Source of the DNA: Scalesia atractyloides
Lineage: Eukaryota > Streptophyta > Magnoliopsida > Asterales > Asteraceae
NCBI GenBank assembly: GCA_947069175.1
Contig: CAMTDV010000002.1
Location: 5,435,054-5,499,053 of the forward strand
Length of the DNA: 64,000 bases
Direction of reading: 5' to 3'
The position numbers and the translations under genes are program-made. Positions within the stretch are counted from its first letter, which is position 1. The number at the start of each line of letters is the position of its first letter. Positions 33,877-45,969 of this stretch are shown here, piece after piece. The notes under the pieces were generated by a model. The model had not been told where the DNA came from. It saw only the letters and a program-made list of their open reading frames with translations, and did not search any database.

Positions 33877-35708
33877 TCTATTGCGACGCGTCAGGGCAAG
33901 GATTAGGTTGCGTTCTCATGCAAAGAGGAAAAGTCATAGCTTATGCCTCAAGGCAACTCAAGACACATGAAAAGAACTACACCACTCATGACCTCGAACT
34001 TGGAGCCGTTGTATTCGCTCTTAAGATATGGAGACATTATCTCTATGGTACTAAGTGTGAAATATACACTGACCACAGGAGTCTTCAGCATATCTTCAAT
34101 CAAAAAGAGTTAAATATGAGGCAACGAAGATGGGTCGAACTCCTAAATGATTACGACTGTGAAATTAGATACCACCCTGGCAAAGCAAATGTGGTGGCTG
34201 ATGCACTTAGTCGAAAGGGTTATGCGAACTCAATTCATCTTCTATGTTCGCAAATTATAACCAATATTAAGGATCAAATTCGAGAAGCTCAACACGTTTC
34301 AATAACAGAGGAAGATGTACAAAAAGAGATGTCCTGTGGAGCCGAGCTAAAACTTGAAACTAAATCTGATGGTATTTTGTATTACCTAGATCGTATCTGG
34401 ATTCCTAACCACATCAATCTTCGTGAAACACTCATGCATGAAGCTCATAAAACGCGATATTCTATACACCCAGGAGCCGATAAGATGTATCAAGACCTAC
34501 GGTACACCTATTGGTGGCCTGGAATGAAGAAAGATATTGCCGTTTTTGTTTCCAAGTGTCTCACATGTTCTAAGGTGAAGGCTGAACACCAAAGACCCCC
34601 AGGACTTCTAGTCCAACCGGAAATACCTGTATGGAAGTGGGAAAATATAACCATGGATTTCATTACCGGGTTGCCTCGCACTTCTAGTGGGTATGACACT
34701 ATATGGGTGATTATAGACCGACTTACAAAATCAGCTCACTTTATTCCTATTCGAGAAGATTTCAAGAACGAAAAGCTTGCTCGTATTTATATCAACGAAA
34801 TCGTAAGCCGACACGGGGTACCATTAAGTATTATTTCTGATCATGATGGTCGTTTCACCTCACGAACATGGCAAGCAGTACAATCCGCTATGGGCACTCG
34901 ATTAGATCTCAGTACTGCCTATCATCCTCAAACTGATGGACAGTCTGAGCGCACCATTCAAACTCTTGAGGACATGCTTAGGGCATGTATCATAGACTTC
35001 AAGGGAAATTGGGACGCCCACCTACCGTTAGTTGAATTTTCGTACAACAACAGCTATCATTCTAGCATCGGCGTGGCACCTTTTGAAGCTTTATATGGTC
35101 GAAAGTGCCGATCTCCTGTTTGTTGGCACGAAATTGGGGAAGCACAAATTACTGGTCCAGAATTGATCCAAGAAACCACAGATAAGATTCATCAAATCCG
35201 AAACAATCTTCTAGCGGCTCAAAGTCGTCAAAAGAGTTACGCAGATAAACGACGGAAGCCCTTGGAGTTTAGCATTGGTGATCATGTGCTTTTAAAAGTG
35301 TCACCGTGGAAGGGAGTAGTTCGTTTTGGTCAAAAGGGAAAGCTAGCACCACGTTACGTAGGACCTTTCAAGATACTCGAAAGAGTAGGTCCTGTAGCAT
35401 ACAAGCTTGACCTACTGGAAGAACTCGACAGGATTCATCCCACATTTCACGTGTCGAACTTGAAGAAGTGCCTCGCTGATGAGAATCTCCATATTCCACT
35501 GGAAGATATTCAGATTGATGAATCCATGCATTTTATTGAAAGACCAGTGGAGATTATGGACTATGGAGAAAAGCGTCTACGACGAAGTCGCATTCCAATT
35601 GTTAGGGTACGCTGGGAGTCGAAACGGGGACCTGAGTTTACTTGGGAACGTGAAGACTCAATGCGTGAAAAATACCCGCATCTTTTTCCTACTACTTCAA
35701 CTGTTTAA
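33765..35708 (+). CDS. Element B RNase H-integrase-chromodomain (3' part of broken gag-pol)
   Basis: The pol frame resumes at HKGKPFVWGPKQEEAF, after two 1-nt deletions relative to A and C (CCC to CC and AAA to AA between 33,758 and 33,772). Domains in order: RNase H (VVYCDASGQGLG; TDHRSLQHIF; DALSRK), integrase HHCC zinc finger (ending CLTCSKVKAEHQRP, about 34,430-34,600), integrase core (TMDFITGLP, IISDHDGRFTSRTW, QTDGQSERTIQTLEDML), GPF/Y-like region (APRYVGPFKILERVGPVAY) and a chromodomain-like end (VRVRWESKRGPEFTWERED). An open frame also extends upstream to 33,645 but its first 40 or so residues are the wrong frame. It has no start codon of its own in the ancestral reading. Confidence 0.9.
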   Translation, partial: GKPFVWGPKQEEAFQTLKQKLCDAPILTLPEGCDDFVVYCDASGQGLGCVLMQRGKVIAYASRQLKTHEKNYTTHDLELGAVVFALKIWRHYLYGTKCEIYTDHRSLQHIFNQKELNMRQRRWVELLNDYDCEIRYHPGKANVVADALSRKGYANSIHLLCSQIITNIKDQIREAQHVSITEEDVQKEMSCGAELKLETKSDGILYYLDRIWIPNHINLRETLMHEAHKTRYSIHPGADKMYQDLRYTYWWPGMKKDIAVFVSKCLTCSKVKAEHQRPPGLLVQPEIPVWKWENITMDFITGLPRTSSGYDTIWVIIDRLTKSAHFIPIREDFKNEKLARIYINEIVSRHGVPLSIISDHDGRFTSRTWQAVQSAMGTRLDLSTAYHPQTDGQSERTIQTLEDMLRACIIDFKGNWDAHLPLVEFSYNNSYHSSIGVAPFEALYGRKCRSPVCWHEIGEAQITGPELIQETTDKIHQIRNNLLAAQSRQKSYADKRRKPLEFSIGDHVLLKVSPWKGVVRFGQKGKLAPRYVGPFKILERVGPVAYKLDLLEELDRIHPTFHVSNLKKCLADENLHIPLEDIQIDESMHFIERPVEIMDYGEKRLRRSRIPIVRVRWESKRGPEFTWEREDSMREKYPHLFPTTSTV

Positions 35709-35727
35709 ATTTCGGGACGAAATTCCT

Positions 35728-35739
35728 AAAAGTAGGGGA
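35728..35739 (+). promoter_or_regulatory. Polypurine tract, element B
   Basis: AAAAGTAGGGGA, three bases before the 3' LTR start at 35,743. Confidence 0.85.
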
Positions 35740-35927
35740 TACTGTAACATTTGTAAAAATCGGGTCTCCAAAACCCGCTCCATTTTGTAATCTTGTACCA
35801 TGTTATAAAAGATTCGTTAATTATTTATGATTATTTTGAGTTTAAAACGTTACATAATTAATAAATAAACTAAACTATAAAAATTATATTTGATAAAAAG
35901 TTAAAATAAAATAAATAAAAAACATTT

Positions 35928-36005
35928 GTAGCTGCCGGGACTCGAACCCGGGTCAGCCAAGCCTTCAAAACAACTTAACTTTCTTTCACTAAACCACTCC
36001 GCCAC
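35928..36005 (-). other. Single tRNA-like module, opposite strand (B, 3' LTR)
   Basis: Copy of the module at 27,631-27,707 with the same TGGCGGAGTGG and fully paired CCGGG-TTCGAGT-CCCGG T-arm. Confidence 0.7.
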
Positions 36006-36860
36006 AATGTGTTTTTCTGTTAACACTAGGCAAACAATTGGATCTTATACGCAAACTCGATTTAATCGTTGATGCCATCTGAAAACCGATAATCGGCAAA
36101 CCAATCGTTAAATCGATTGTTTACCTCACCATTTCAGTTATAACCGATATGCGACGGTTTCTAATTAAGTCAGAATTGATTGAACATTAAGCTTTATCAT
36201 TTCGGCTTTTGAAACCGAAAATTTCATCAAGTTCTGTTTTATTTCGAGCTCCAGATCATTTACACGATTCAGAACTATCACAACAATATCCAATTTCATT
36301 TTCTTCGCATTCCTGAACCATAAGATCTTCTGAATCTGTTCGCCGGAATTTTTCTGCAAGTCACCGGAAAACCGGGACTCACATTCTCACGGTAATTCCT
36401 TCGACTCTTTTTGTTTAAAACATGTGATTAGTCAATCTCTAACACAACTCCATCATCAGAATCAATCTTAGCCAACGTATATCGGAAATCTTATCTTCGC
36501 TGGAAAGTTTCTGAGACTGCCGGAATCCAACTGTGAACTAGTATGATATCCAAAACTTCTTTTAAACCTTGTTTAAGTAAGACAACTTTATGAGTAATCG
36601 ATCAACGCTGTTAATTGGTTCAACAGTCGGAGTTCATTTCCAATACCGACAAACCTTCGCGGATTTCTGTGATTATCTTCAATCGGTAAATTCTGTTCCT
36701 TAAACTCTCTCCATTCCTTACTCTTGAATTGCTGTTAATGTCTAAAAACTTTGTAAACCACAAATCAATCGTAATCAGTCGAGTTACGTTGCCTGTGTAA
36801 TCGGTGAAGAAGATGAAGTTCTATCAGAATATAAGAGTAATTAAAATCCGAATTATAAAC

Positions 36861-37281
36861 GGGTTAGACACACAGTCCAGCGGTGGACTGTGTGCAAATT
36901 TCATATTCACGTCCCGAGTTCGATCCTTGCTACGCGCACGCTTGTGTAATAACATTCTTTTTTTTTAATCATGAACTAACCCGGGTTGAAACGGGTAGTT
37001 GTTAAGTATAATATAAATCAAGAATATAACCGGGTTAGACACACAGTCCAGCGGTGGACTGTGTGCAAGATAAACTTCACGTCGCGCGTTCGAATCCTGT
37101 CCCGAGCACCGGTCCATGGAATTAAAACGTTTTTGCAAAATAAAGGAATTTTCGGTTAATTCAAATAAGTAAATAAATATAATTAAAACCGAGTTTATAA
37201 CGGGTTAGTCACGTAGCTCAGCTGGTTGAGCTACGTGCACGTGAATGGAAGGTCGCCGGTTCGAATCCCGCCCGGCGCAGG
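36861..37281 (+). other. Three tandem tRNA-like modules (B, 3' LTR)
   Basis: Hairpins begin at 36,869, 37,040 and 37,210, reproducing the 171/170-bp spacing of the 5' LTR. The module hairpins and B-boxes are the same as in that LTR. Confidence 0.78.
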
Positions 37282-38545
37282 AATTTACCGCTGACCGAAC
37301 CGGTCAACGGTCAACGGTCAACAGTAAAAAAATAATATTTTTTTATATATTTTATTTATTTAATTTAATTTAAAAATCAATTAAAAATACTTAAAAATAA
37401 CATTTTTAAAGATAGAAAATAGCCATAAACTCATAAAAATATATCTAAAATTTCATTAAAATCCTTAATAACATTCATCCACTCAATATATTTTTCCATT
37501 ATTATTTAGGTTAGTTTTCCTCGTCGACTCGCTCATCGAAATCGTGCGCATCTCACCATCTCAAATTCAACGCACCAATGTGAGTGAACCTTTCAAATTC
37601 CCCGTTTTAATCACGTTTTGGGGTGTATCATGTGTCTTTGTTTATTTACATATTATAACGAAATTATTGTGCATACATCATATCATGACATGTGTATTAG
37701 TTTGTTGCTGTTAAGTAGTTATTATTGGATGCAAATTATTATTTCAGTACATGCATTTGCCGAGGCCGCAGCTCCCCATCCATCGAGGTTGAGCTTGATC
37801 CCCATTTTATTATGCGGTTGATCTGTGGCGTGCCCGCACGATCGGCTCCGTTTGATTGAGCCTTGATCGGTCATTTCATTTTACATTCAATACATGCAAT
37901 ACGCTCGGCTCCGTTTGATTGAGCCTTGAGTGCACAGTTCAATTTACATTTCCAGTTCATGCAATACGTTCGGCTCCGTTTGATTGAGCCTTGAGCGCAC
38001 AGTTCAATTTACATTTCCAGTTCATGCAATACGATCGGCTTCGTTTGATTGAGCCTTGATCGCACAGTTCATTTATGTTAGTTATCGTATGATATTGGTA
38101 TATTCATGTATGCTATCAAGTGTTAATGTATGTTATAATTGTAACTGCTATTTGCCAATGTTTGATTACTTACATGTGCTCTTTTATGATTATGCACAAT
38201 ATTTTATTGATAAACTAACCATAAAATCATTATCAAATGTTTATCTAATAAGGTTCACTCGCCAACTTATGTTGACCCAAAACCTCCCATTTTACACATG
38301 ATACAGGTGAACCAGCAGCAGCTAGGAACACATAGGACCTGGATTAGAAGAAATAAAACGATTTAGTATTTGGATTGTTATGTTTGGTTATTTTCCCTTG
38401 TATTGAATGAACATGTTTGGATGTTTGAGAATGTAACTTTGACTTCATTAATTATGAAACATAATAGTAAATGTCATGTGCTTTGGTGATAACCCAATTA
38501 TGCCCCGACTCTTATTTTCGCTGCGGGTCGAGGTGTGACAATGGG

Positions 38546-40667
38546 CGTTTTGGTCAAATTTTAGTCATTTTTACGAAAAGGACATTTAGATGCATATTTT
38601 GACCAAACAAGCATCTTTAACTCATATTCAATTAAATTTTTACTATGTTCCTAAGAACGAAAAGTCTAGAACTTAGATTATTAGATATACCTCTCTTTAG
38701 GTAAGCCAATGTTCATCCAAGTCTCAATTAACTCTCATCAGACCTTTAGTCCTCGATGAGAGTTTAACCGGTTACACGTACCTGGTTCGAGTCATGGCAT
38801 TGACCCGTTTAAATACCTTGCACTATTAATTACTAATAACGACACGAACCATACGCTATTTCCCTGTGAACACAAAACTCGGCAAGCGTTCATTATTTAA
38901 TATTGTCAAAATGATGTTGTTCACACCATTTGACCCATTTGGTCTAAATGACCATCTTATCATTATGGAATGGTATCTTTTTACCATCTCTCCATTTAAT
39001 CCATTTCGGTTTACCGCCTTATGCTTATATTTCTTAATTCGTTCAACCCATTACAGTTTACGCGATAGAATGCCCTTATTTTAAAGTTTAATATTTATTT
39101 GTCAACTCGTGACTAAATTACCAACTTTACCCCTTTTTATTCCTTATGGTTTACACCATAAGGAAACTTTTCCGAATTCTTCGTTTATTTGTCATTACAT
39201 GACTATATTACTATTTTACCCCTTTTTACCATCAATTATGGTTTAATACCATATTCACTTGTTCCGACCCGTATTGATTCGCGTCGGAACCTTGTATTTC
39301 GAAATCTCTTTCCGAATACCAATTCGCTTATTCTTAGTCAAATACATAAGTAAATTTACTATTTTAAGGATATAACCATTACTTACCTTGAGATTCAATT
39401 ATGCCCTTTTCCACGTACTTGTTCCGTTTGACCCGCTTCTTCCGAAACCTCCGCCTAGCTTGTCAAACGTCAAACTATCATTTATCATTCGTAAGATATT
39501 GGTTAGTCATCATCTAACACGACTATTCCACCTTACAGATTTTATATCAAATTTATCATTCGGTCTTAGTATAGGTCAGTTTGACTTTTAAAAGCCAACT
39601 GTCTATTTACTCATAATAACCTACGAACAAGTTTAACAACTCATTTACGCATTTTGTTAATTACCCGATAAGAACTATTCTTAGGCCACCATTTAAGTTA
39701 TGTTTTCTCAAACCAAGTTCACAAGATTGCTAGTATCAAATTAACATAGTTTGTACAATCTTATGATAATCTATCATTCTTATGCAAGAACTTGGGATTG
39801 TTTCATCACTATGAAACAACCCATTGAATCATATATGGAATTTACCCAAACATTAAACTTAGCCAAATACTTCAAACATTCATATTCACATGATGATTTT
39901 TAAGTATCTAAGAACATGTTTTTAACATCAATCTCATCTTATCATCAAAACCCATTTCAAGTCATGTATGAATATTTATTCGAACCTCTAATTTGTTCAA
40001 ATATCTTACACATACATACAAGTATGATGATCATGAACACTTGTATATCATCAATTTTATAATATAATCAAAACCTACATCATAATCTACTTGTTAATTA
40101 CTAACAAGTAATCTTGCACCTATTTATGCATAATTTCTTTAAGTTTAACGAAATCAAGCATACACATAGACTTAATATCATCTTTGGATCATAATCCAAA
40201 TATCTAATGACAAGTATTCAACTTGTCTCAAGTTATGATTTTTCACCAATCTAGGTTTTGGGACATACCTTATGATCCCCTCGATTAGGTGATCGTTTAT
40301 ATGCGTTCATGCATCGATTCCGAGCTCAATTCATCATTTAATTTGATGATTTAGGAAGAAAAAGGGTTTGCCCCTTGTTCTCCAGCCGTAGAACACACAC
40401 ACATACACATTCACTATGTGTTTTATGTTTTTAATTTTTGATATTTATAATACAAGTTTCCTTTTGGCAGCTTTGGTCCCTCAAGTTTAGTTTTGATTAT
40501 GAATGAGATTACAACTCATTGTTTGGTTACTTGTATACATGTTTTTAACTAGGTTTATTTGTTCCTAGTCATTTTGTCTATAGTTTAACTTTCACCGCTA
40601 ACGGGCTTTTACCCACTTTTTAATGTTAACGTGGTTTGACCACCAAACCCGTTTTTGGGGTGTTACA
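38546..40667 (-). mobile_element. Probable old LTR, right part (split by element B)
   Basis: Ends on the plus strand in GTTTTTGGGGTGTTACA, so on the minus strand it starts TGTAACACCCC, a common gypsy LTR start. Inside, on the minus strand, is text like an untranslated leader with a splice-donor-like GGTATGTCCC (about 40,260-40,272). No coding frame. It would form one LTR-like unit of about 3.1 kb with 26,450-27,445. The flank ATAGT after 40,667 has no partner that I could find on the left. Confidence 0.4.
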
Positions 40668-40823
40668 ATAGTAATAGTAATTATGAGAAAGTTTTAAATA
40701 CAAATGGCTCTTAACGTGTGAAGGTTCACAACCATCAAATTGCATCGCATGGAATTCTATATTTTCAGAAGGAATGATAAACTAGTCTAATAAGATAAAG
40801 TGTAATATCATGTGTTTTTTTAA

Positions 40824-41063
40824 CAATAACATACGTTTCTGAAAACATAACATGCGTTATTAAAAATATCATGCATTTCTGAAAAATAACATGCATTATT
40901 AAACATAACTTGCGTTTCTGAAAACACAGCATGTGTTTCTTAAAGCATAACATGCATTTTTAGTTATGTGTAGTTGTACAGAACATGCGTTTCTGAAATC
41001 ATAAAATGCATTTCCGAAATCATAACATGTGTTTCTGAAATCATAACATGTGTTTGAAAAGAA
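40824..41063. repeat. Minisatellite of about 20 bp (CATAACATGCGTTTCTGAAAA type)
   Basis: About 11 imperfect tandem copies of a 18-22 bp unit, AACATGCGTTTCTGAAA, with variants at the G/A and TTTCTG/TTATTA positions. Copy 7 carries a short insertion. No gene nearby. Confidence 0.85.
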
Positions 41064-41774
41064 AAACCTTTATCGTCTTCAACATTTGTTACACTGTAAC
41101 TCACATACCATTACACTGTGGATCTTGTCAATTGCAATCATAAACAAATTATTTTCATCGTTCTTGTGAATCATTTAGTTAATCGATTAGAGAGTATGCA
41201 TCTAAACAATCGAAACAATTTAGTAAGTGACTTGAATCCGAAAGTGAAATTTAGAGCTTAGATATTGTTTCCAACTGTTAATCGATTCTTGAAGGTTGAA
41301 TTGTAATTGACAATTATGCCCTTCCCACTCGATTTTGAGAATGAATTCAAACTTAATTACGTATTATGCCACCATGTAAAATTGATCCCTAGATTGGATA
41401 AGATGGATGGTTTAGATGATCGCGTACACATCGAACATTAAGGGCCTTTTGTACGATAATCGGCCTCTAGTAATTATATTTGTATTTTTTTAAATATTAG
41501 ATAAAAATCATATAAATTATAGGCTCATTTCTAACATAGTAAAGCTTGATATGTGAAGCTCAGGCCGGAGCTCTTTTACGTTCAACTCAATTGAAGCCTT
41601 TAACAAGCCAATACCATGTAACTTATGAGTGACTTAACTCAGGTTTCATTTCTAGTAGTTAATGAATGAAAATGAGTTGAAAACCAAAAATTTCAACACT
41701 AATTACTAATGTGCCCTGATGATAAAAAAAATACATGTTGATATTCTTTAAATTTGCTAACACATTTATTTTTA

Positions 41775-42068
41775 GGACAATAAATTTCTTTAATCATGTC
41801 ATTTGAACTTAAAATCAAAACCTCAAAACCTAGGTGTTTCTACAGGTTTTGTCTTTGCCAATAAGTCACCAACCTCATTGATAACCTAACCAAATAAATT
41901 ATTAATCTATTGATTTATTTCAAGTAGTTTAGGTGGGTTTTTTAACCACAAATTTCTTTTAATTCATGTCGTCTGTGGGACTTGAACCCAATGCCCCACC
42001 TCCTAGACCTAGGTGTTTAAAGGTTTTGTCTTTGTCAATAGACCAACACCCCATTGATAATTCATTCA
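41775..42068 (-). mobile_element. Two adjacent tRNA-type SINE-like units
   Basis: Two diverged copies on the minus strand (about 41,775-41,892 and 41,935-42,068). Both read GTTGGT(G/C).., TATTG(G/A)CAAAGACAAAACCT, ACACCTAGGT, then copy 2 has GGTTCAAGTCCC, a good B-box, and both continue ATGA.TTAAA(A)GAAATTT. The text resembles tRNA-derived plant SINEs. No poly(A) or target duplication was resolved. The 41,064-41,774 stretch before it holds nothing recognisable. Confidence 0.5.
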
Positions 42069-42439
42069 TTAAAAAGAGATTTAATCACTTTGTTTAGGGA
42101 TAAGCTTGTGTATTACTAGAGGTGTGCTCCCCCTTCTCCCCCATCCTTCACCTTAACGCCATGTCAGTCTCCCCTTTCACATCAACCTGCTTCCCCATCC
42201 AAGGGTGTGGTCATCTTTCCTTTGCCTTCCCACTTCCATTTTTTAATTTTTTTTATTTTTTTAATACTATTCCATAAAATAAAAAATTATTAAAATTACA
42301 AAAGCACATAAAAACAAAATAAAAAAGTCATAATTTAAAAAACAAAAATAAAAGTGACATAGTTAAAAAGAAGCACATCAAATACTACTAAGATGCATTT
42401 ACTCTAAGCCAATCACCGCAACCTTGGCTTTCATTTTTG

Positions 42440-43845
42440 ACATCATCGCGCCGTCTTGTTTGGGTAGACTTTCGGTGTCAGTCCTCATGATTCAGAACTC
42501 TTCAAGCTCATGTTGTTGTAGTTCCACTTCGAGTCGTTTCCTATTCAGTTGTAGTCTCTCAATTTCCCTCGCCGCGGCATCTTCCTTTTCTTTTTCTCTC
42601 TTACTGTACATATTTGCTTGAATATCCTTAAAATCGATGAAGTTGAGGAGAAGTGAATTAATTTTTGATATATTGGTTGACGCCGAATCCGATGCCTGTG
42701 CAGGAGTTGTTTTTTTTGTCACGATCCCTTCCAATTAGTCGCTCTGATTCAGGTGTTGAAGCTTCATCTTCAAACTCGTGCTCATCGTTTATATTGATGG
42801 TACACCGTGCATCAGAAGCACCAACATTATCACTCCCTAACGCACTCGTTTTAGATCTTTTAGCTTGTGATACCTCATTAGGCACCACTTTTGACTTCTC
42901 ACATTTTTTCAATATTTCATACAGCCTCATGTATGGAAACACCACTTGTTTCTTGCTGTATTTTTCAATAGCCGCCACCAAAACATTTTCATCATTTGCA
43001 CCACTTAGAGGATTGTTCCATGCGTGTTGATAGTAACCAGCAAACTATCCAATTTTCGTGTTCATCTCTCTAAATCTAAAACTAACAGAGTGGACAAGTC
43101 GATATGGTTTATGTTGCATCAAATGAAAAAATTGTTGTGTAATCTGGTTCCAAAAACCTCCACTTTTTTCATTAGTACCTCTACAATACAATTTTTACAT
43201 TAAAACCATATTATTAAAATACAATGTTTTTAATACTTCGCGTTGCATCGAATGAAAAAATTGTTGCGTTATTTGGTTCCAAAAACCTTCACTTTTTCCA
43301 TTAGTACCTATACAGTATATTTTTCAGTAAACCATATTATTAAAATACAATATTTTAAATACTTTGTTTAAAAAATAAAAATAAATAAGTGAAAATGCAT
43401 AAGTACACAAAAAATGACCTTTATCGGATTGGTAGAAACGTTAGAGCTTCCAACTAATCAATTTGATTCCAAGGAATGTTTGGTGCCTTTCCACTTACTT
43501 TTTCTTGTGTCTGTTTCTTTCCTTTCTTGCTCTTCGTGGTTTGTGGTTCTGTTTTGGGTATAGCATCATCGTCTACGCCTACATAAATGTAATCACGCTG
43601 GGGTTCAAGTGACACTTGGACCCGTGGCATTTTGGGTCGATTGTGATTGCATTTGCATAGCAAGTTGTTGTTGGATTTGCATTTGCCACGCGTTTGGTGT
43701 TTGACTAAAACCGGCAAACGTAAACATATTCGGGATTTATTGGTGTCGTGGGGTATACGAGTGGCGGTGAGGTAGAGGGATTTCCATGTGTGTTTGGTAA
43801 GGGAGTGCGGAGAATGGTAGCGAGTTCGGTCGGCTCGGATCCATG
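42440..43845 (-). pseudogene. NAM-associated / GST-T3-like protein relic
   Basis: On the minus strand it begins MDPSRPNSLPF at about 43,840, followed after stops by a Q-rich stretch (WQMQIQQQLAMQMQ), an acidic/basic segment (43,454-43,560, DYIYVGVDDD...KSKKGKKQ), trihelix-like text (FWNQITQQFFHL, FREMNTKIG) and the C-terminal NAM-associated region (42,492-42,981, RLIGRDRDKKNN, EIERLQLNRKRLEVELQQHELEE). This resembles a large plant family with a Myb/trihelix-like N-terminal part and a coiled-coil C-terminal part, named 'glutathione S-transferase T3-like' by misannotation and often linked to PIF/Harbinger transposons. Several stops, frameshifts and an internal duplication show that it is dead. 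Confidence 0.65.
43111..43365. repeat. Tandem duplication of about 130 bp inside the NAM-associated relic
   Basis: Two copies beginning GTTGCATC(A/G)AATGAAAAAATTGTTG, with CATTAGTACCT and CCATATTATTAAAATACAAT. It covers part of the trihelix-like coding text and adjacent intron-like DNA, so the gene carries a partial exon repeat. Confidence 0.8.
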
Positions 43846-44239
43846 ATAAAATTAGTATATTGTAAGATGGTTAAGAGGTTTGGAATTGGTTTGATTTAAA
43901 ATGGTAAAAGTGTGATATTTATAGGCTTTTTAAAACAAATTAACATTTTTTTAATTTCGTATGACCGTTAAACGATAACGATCATATCTTTCAAATGTTA
44001 GAATTTTTAAAGCTTGGGAAGCACAGGGAGATTCCACGAAGGTGTCGAAGATTAAAAGGGGGGAGGGGGGTTCCTCCTCGGCTGAAGGCCACGGCAGGTC
44101 TCAGATCCCTTCCCATTTTCACACCCCATGTCCTAACAATATATGGTGTGAGAGGGCATGAAAATGGGGCGTGAAGCGCCATGTGGCAGCCACATCAGCA
44201 ACTGTTAGAAAAGTGGTATGGTGCCATAAAGGGCGGGGT
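43846..44239. other. Spacer with GC-rich transposon-end-like segments
   Basis: No gene. A G-run (GGGGGGAGGGGGG, about 44,057-44,070) and segments such as GGGATGGGGTGTGG and GCGCCATGTGGCAGCCAC occur here. Similar GGGGTGTGG text recurs at 45,780-45,800, and its complement at 44,770-44,840, as if ends of nonautonomous DNA elements were nested here. Confidence 0.35.
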
Positions 44240-44244
44240 GGGAT

Positions 44245-44575
44245 GGGGTGTGGAAGCCGAGTTCCACTTCCGTCAGGTTGTCTTCCGTGAGCTCATCATC
44301 GTTGTTTTACACATCGTTTAAAAGCATATCAAGTCTTGAACTTTTCAAACGGGTAGACTTGAAGCGTGAAGAAAGTTCATCCACGTTTCGGTGGTCTCAC
44401 CCACATGAATACAAAATTGTTGGAAAACCTGTTCCAAAAACGAAGTCGAGGTGCTTCGTCGTTAAGGGTTGCGAGCCAAGATATAGCCAACACAATCTCT
44501 TGTTCTTCGCTCCACGGAGTCGTCATTTTATATAATTTTTTGAAGAGGGAAACGAGAGAGTTTCATGAGAAATGA
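44245..44575 (-). pseudogene. Fragment of a Myb/trihelix-like protein
   Basis: The minus strand reads MTTPWSEEQEIVLAISWLATLND from about 44,535, a trihelix/Myb-like start like the N-terminal domain of the NAM-associated family, followed by degenerate text and a stop. It may be a further relic of that family. Alternative: chance similarity. Confidence 0.35.
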
Positions 44576-45969
44576 GAGTCTTTTGTGTGATAAACTCGTT
44601 GAATAGGTTAGATTATAATAGAAGTTTTTTAAGTAAAAAACATTAAAAAACAACCGTTGGGGGGGGGTGGGGGGCAACGACTAAATGCCACCCCCATCAA
44701 AATGCGCCACGTCGTCGAGTCAAGTACACAACCCCGGTGAAATTTCATCCGCCTCATCACCGTGCCGTCCTCCACACCACCCTTAGGCCGGTATATCCAT
44801 GGGCTTCCTCACCCCATCTTAATGCCACACCCCGCATACTCTAAGCTCCAAACAAAATAATTAGGGCGTGGGTACGAGAATCCCGCTTATTTCGGTCAAT
44901 CCAAAACCTGACGATGTAAGATTGACGATGTGAGATTAGACATAAAACAAGTTGTGGGACCCCAAGGCTTTCAATACGTCAAATCTCTGTCACCCATGTC
45001 GGGTTTTTATCTTTTATGCACATGGGCCCACACCGCATTTTTATTTTCAGTCTAATCCCTATATATTTTGTGTACATCTACCTCTATTGAGAATTATGGA
45101 CGTGTGATATATGATATTCAATTAAATGTTTCTTTACCTACAACTTACAATGTTTGAACCATTTTTAATAGATTAAATATACCTTACCACTAAAGGTGGA
45201 TCGACTTAGGTAGGATCCTGGGACGGTGAAAAAAAGTTAGTGAGTTATTTAGGCAAAATCCATAATCTTATCTTTAAAATATTTAAAAAATATAATAAAA
45301 CTTTTTAATCACACCTATAAAAAATAAATTATGGGTCTGTTACTGCTTAACATGCGCAATGTCTTTTGAGAACGTGTATAATATTTAACTAATGTATTGT
45401 TAATAAAACTTTGGGTTTAGATCACCATAATCAACTTCAATTCCAATCAGTTATAGCTTTTACTTAAGTAACATATCATGTGTAGATTTCTTTTTATAAT
45501 TTAGTGGCACACCCCTCTCACGAAAACCCTAACCATTCCATGATTCAAAAATTATTTTGTAGTTTAAAATATTAAATTTTAAGGGTACAATTTCCCTCTG
45601 ACTTTTCATTGTTGTAGCAAGGTATTATGAGTTAGGCATATATATCATTCTTGACCCGTTTATGTATATGACTTTGTAATTTTAGATTGTTGACTTAAAT
45701 TATACGGTGTGTGAGGGGCATGAAACGCCAGCCATGTTAGTGCTATCAAATTTGACTTTCAAGGCAAAAAAACGGGAGGTGTGATGGGGTGTGGAAAGGT
45801 CGCATGGAGTAACACGTGACATACATTTTTTTATTTAATTTACGTATAAAAAATAAAATAAATCTATTAAGTTAAATAAAAATATAAATATTAAATAGAG
45901 AAATAACATTAATAGATAACAACATTACTTAATCTTAAAAAAATACTGAAAATAATAACAACCAAACTA
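44576..45969. other. AT-rich spacer
   Basis: No gene. It contains a strong G-run (about 44,659-44,675, GGGGGGGGGTGGGGGG), which could form a G-quadruplex, and GGGGTGTGG-type segments at 45,785-45,800. Nothing else is recognisable. Confidence 0.4.

Larger units (their letters stand above)
27446..38540 (+). mobile_element. Tekay-type chromovirus element B (complete, one frameshifted region)
   Basis: LTRs of 2,798 bp each (27,446-30,243 and 35,743-38,540), primer site 30,247-30,259, leader, gag-pol frame from 31,054, polypurine tract 35,728-35,739, and a perfect ATGGG target duplication (27,441-27,445 and 38,541-38,545). Hand comparison finds roughly nine substitutions and a handful of 1-bp indels between the LTRs, so it is young but older than A. 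Only two 1-nt deletions near 33,760-33,771 break the polyprotein. Confidence 0.96.
35743..38540 (+). mobile_element. 3' LTR of element B
   Basis: Near-identical to 27,446-30,243. Noted differences include CTCCATTTT for CTCTGTTTT near the start, TAGCTGCC for TACCTGCC, one lost C in CTTCGC-GGATTTC, and TCGCTGCGGGTCGAGG for CCGCTGCGGGTCGGGG at the end. Contains the same tRNA-like, W-box and minisatellite blocks. Confidence 0.93.

Noticed and set aside
38866..39591. Short plus-strand frames in the old LTR-like unit
   Set aside because: Low-complexity translations; coding-like leader text points to the minus strand, and no domain is seen.
40820..41063. CRISPR-like array
   Set aside because: Units are directly adjacent, degenerate and without unique spacers; this is a plant minisatellite.
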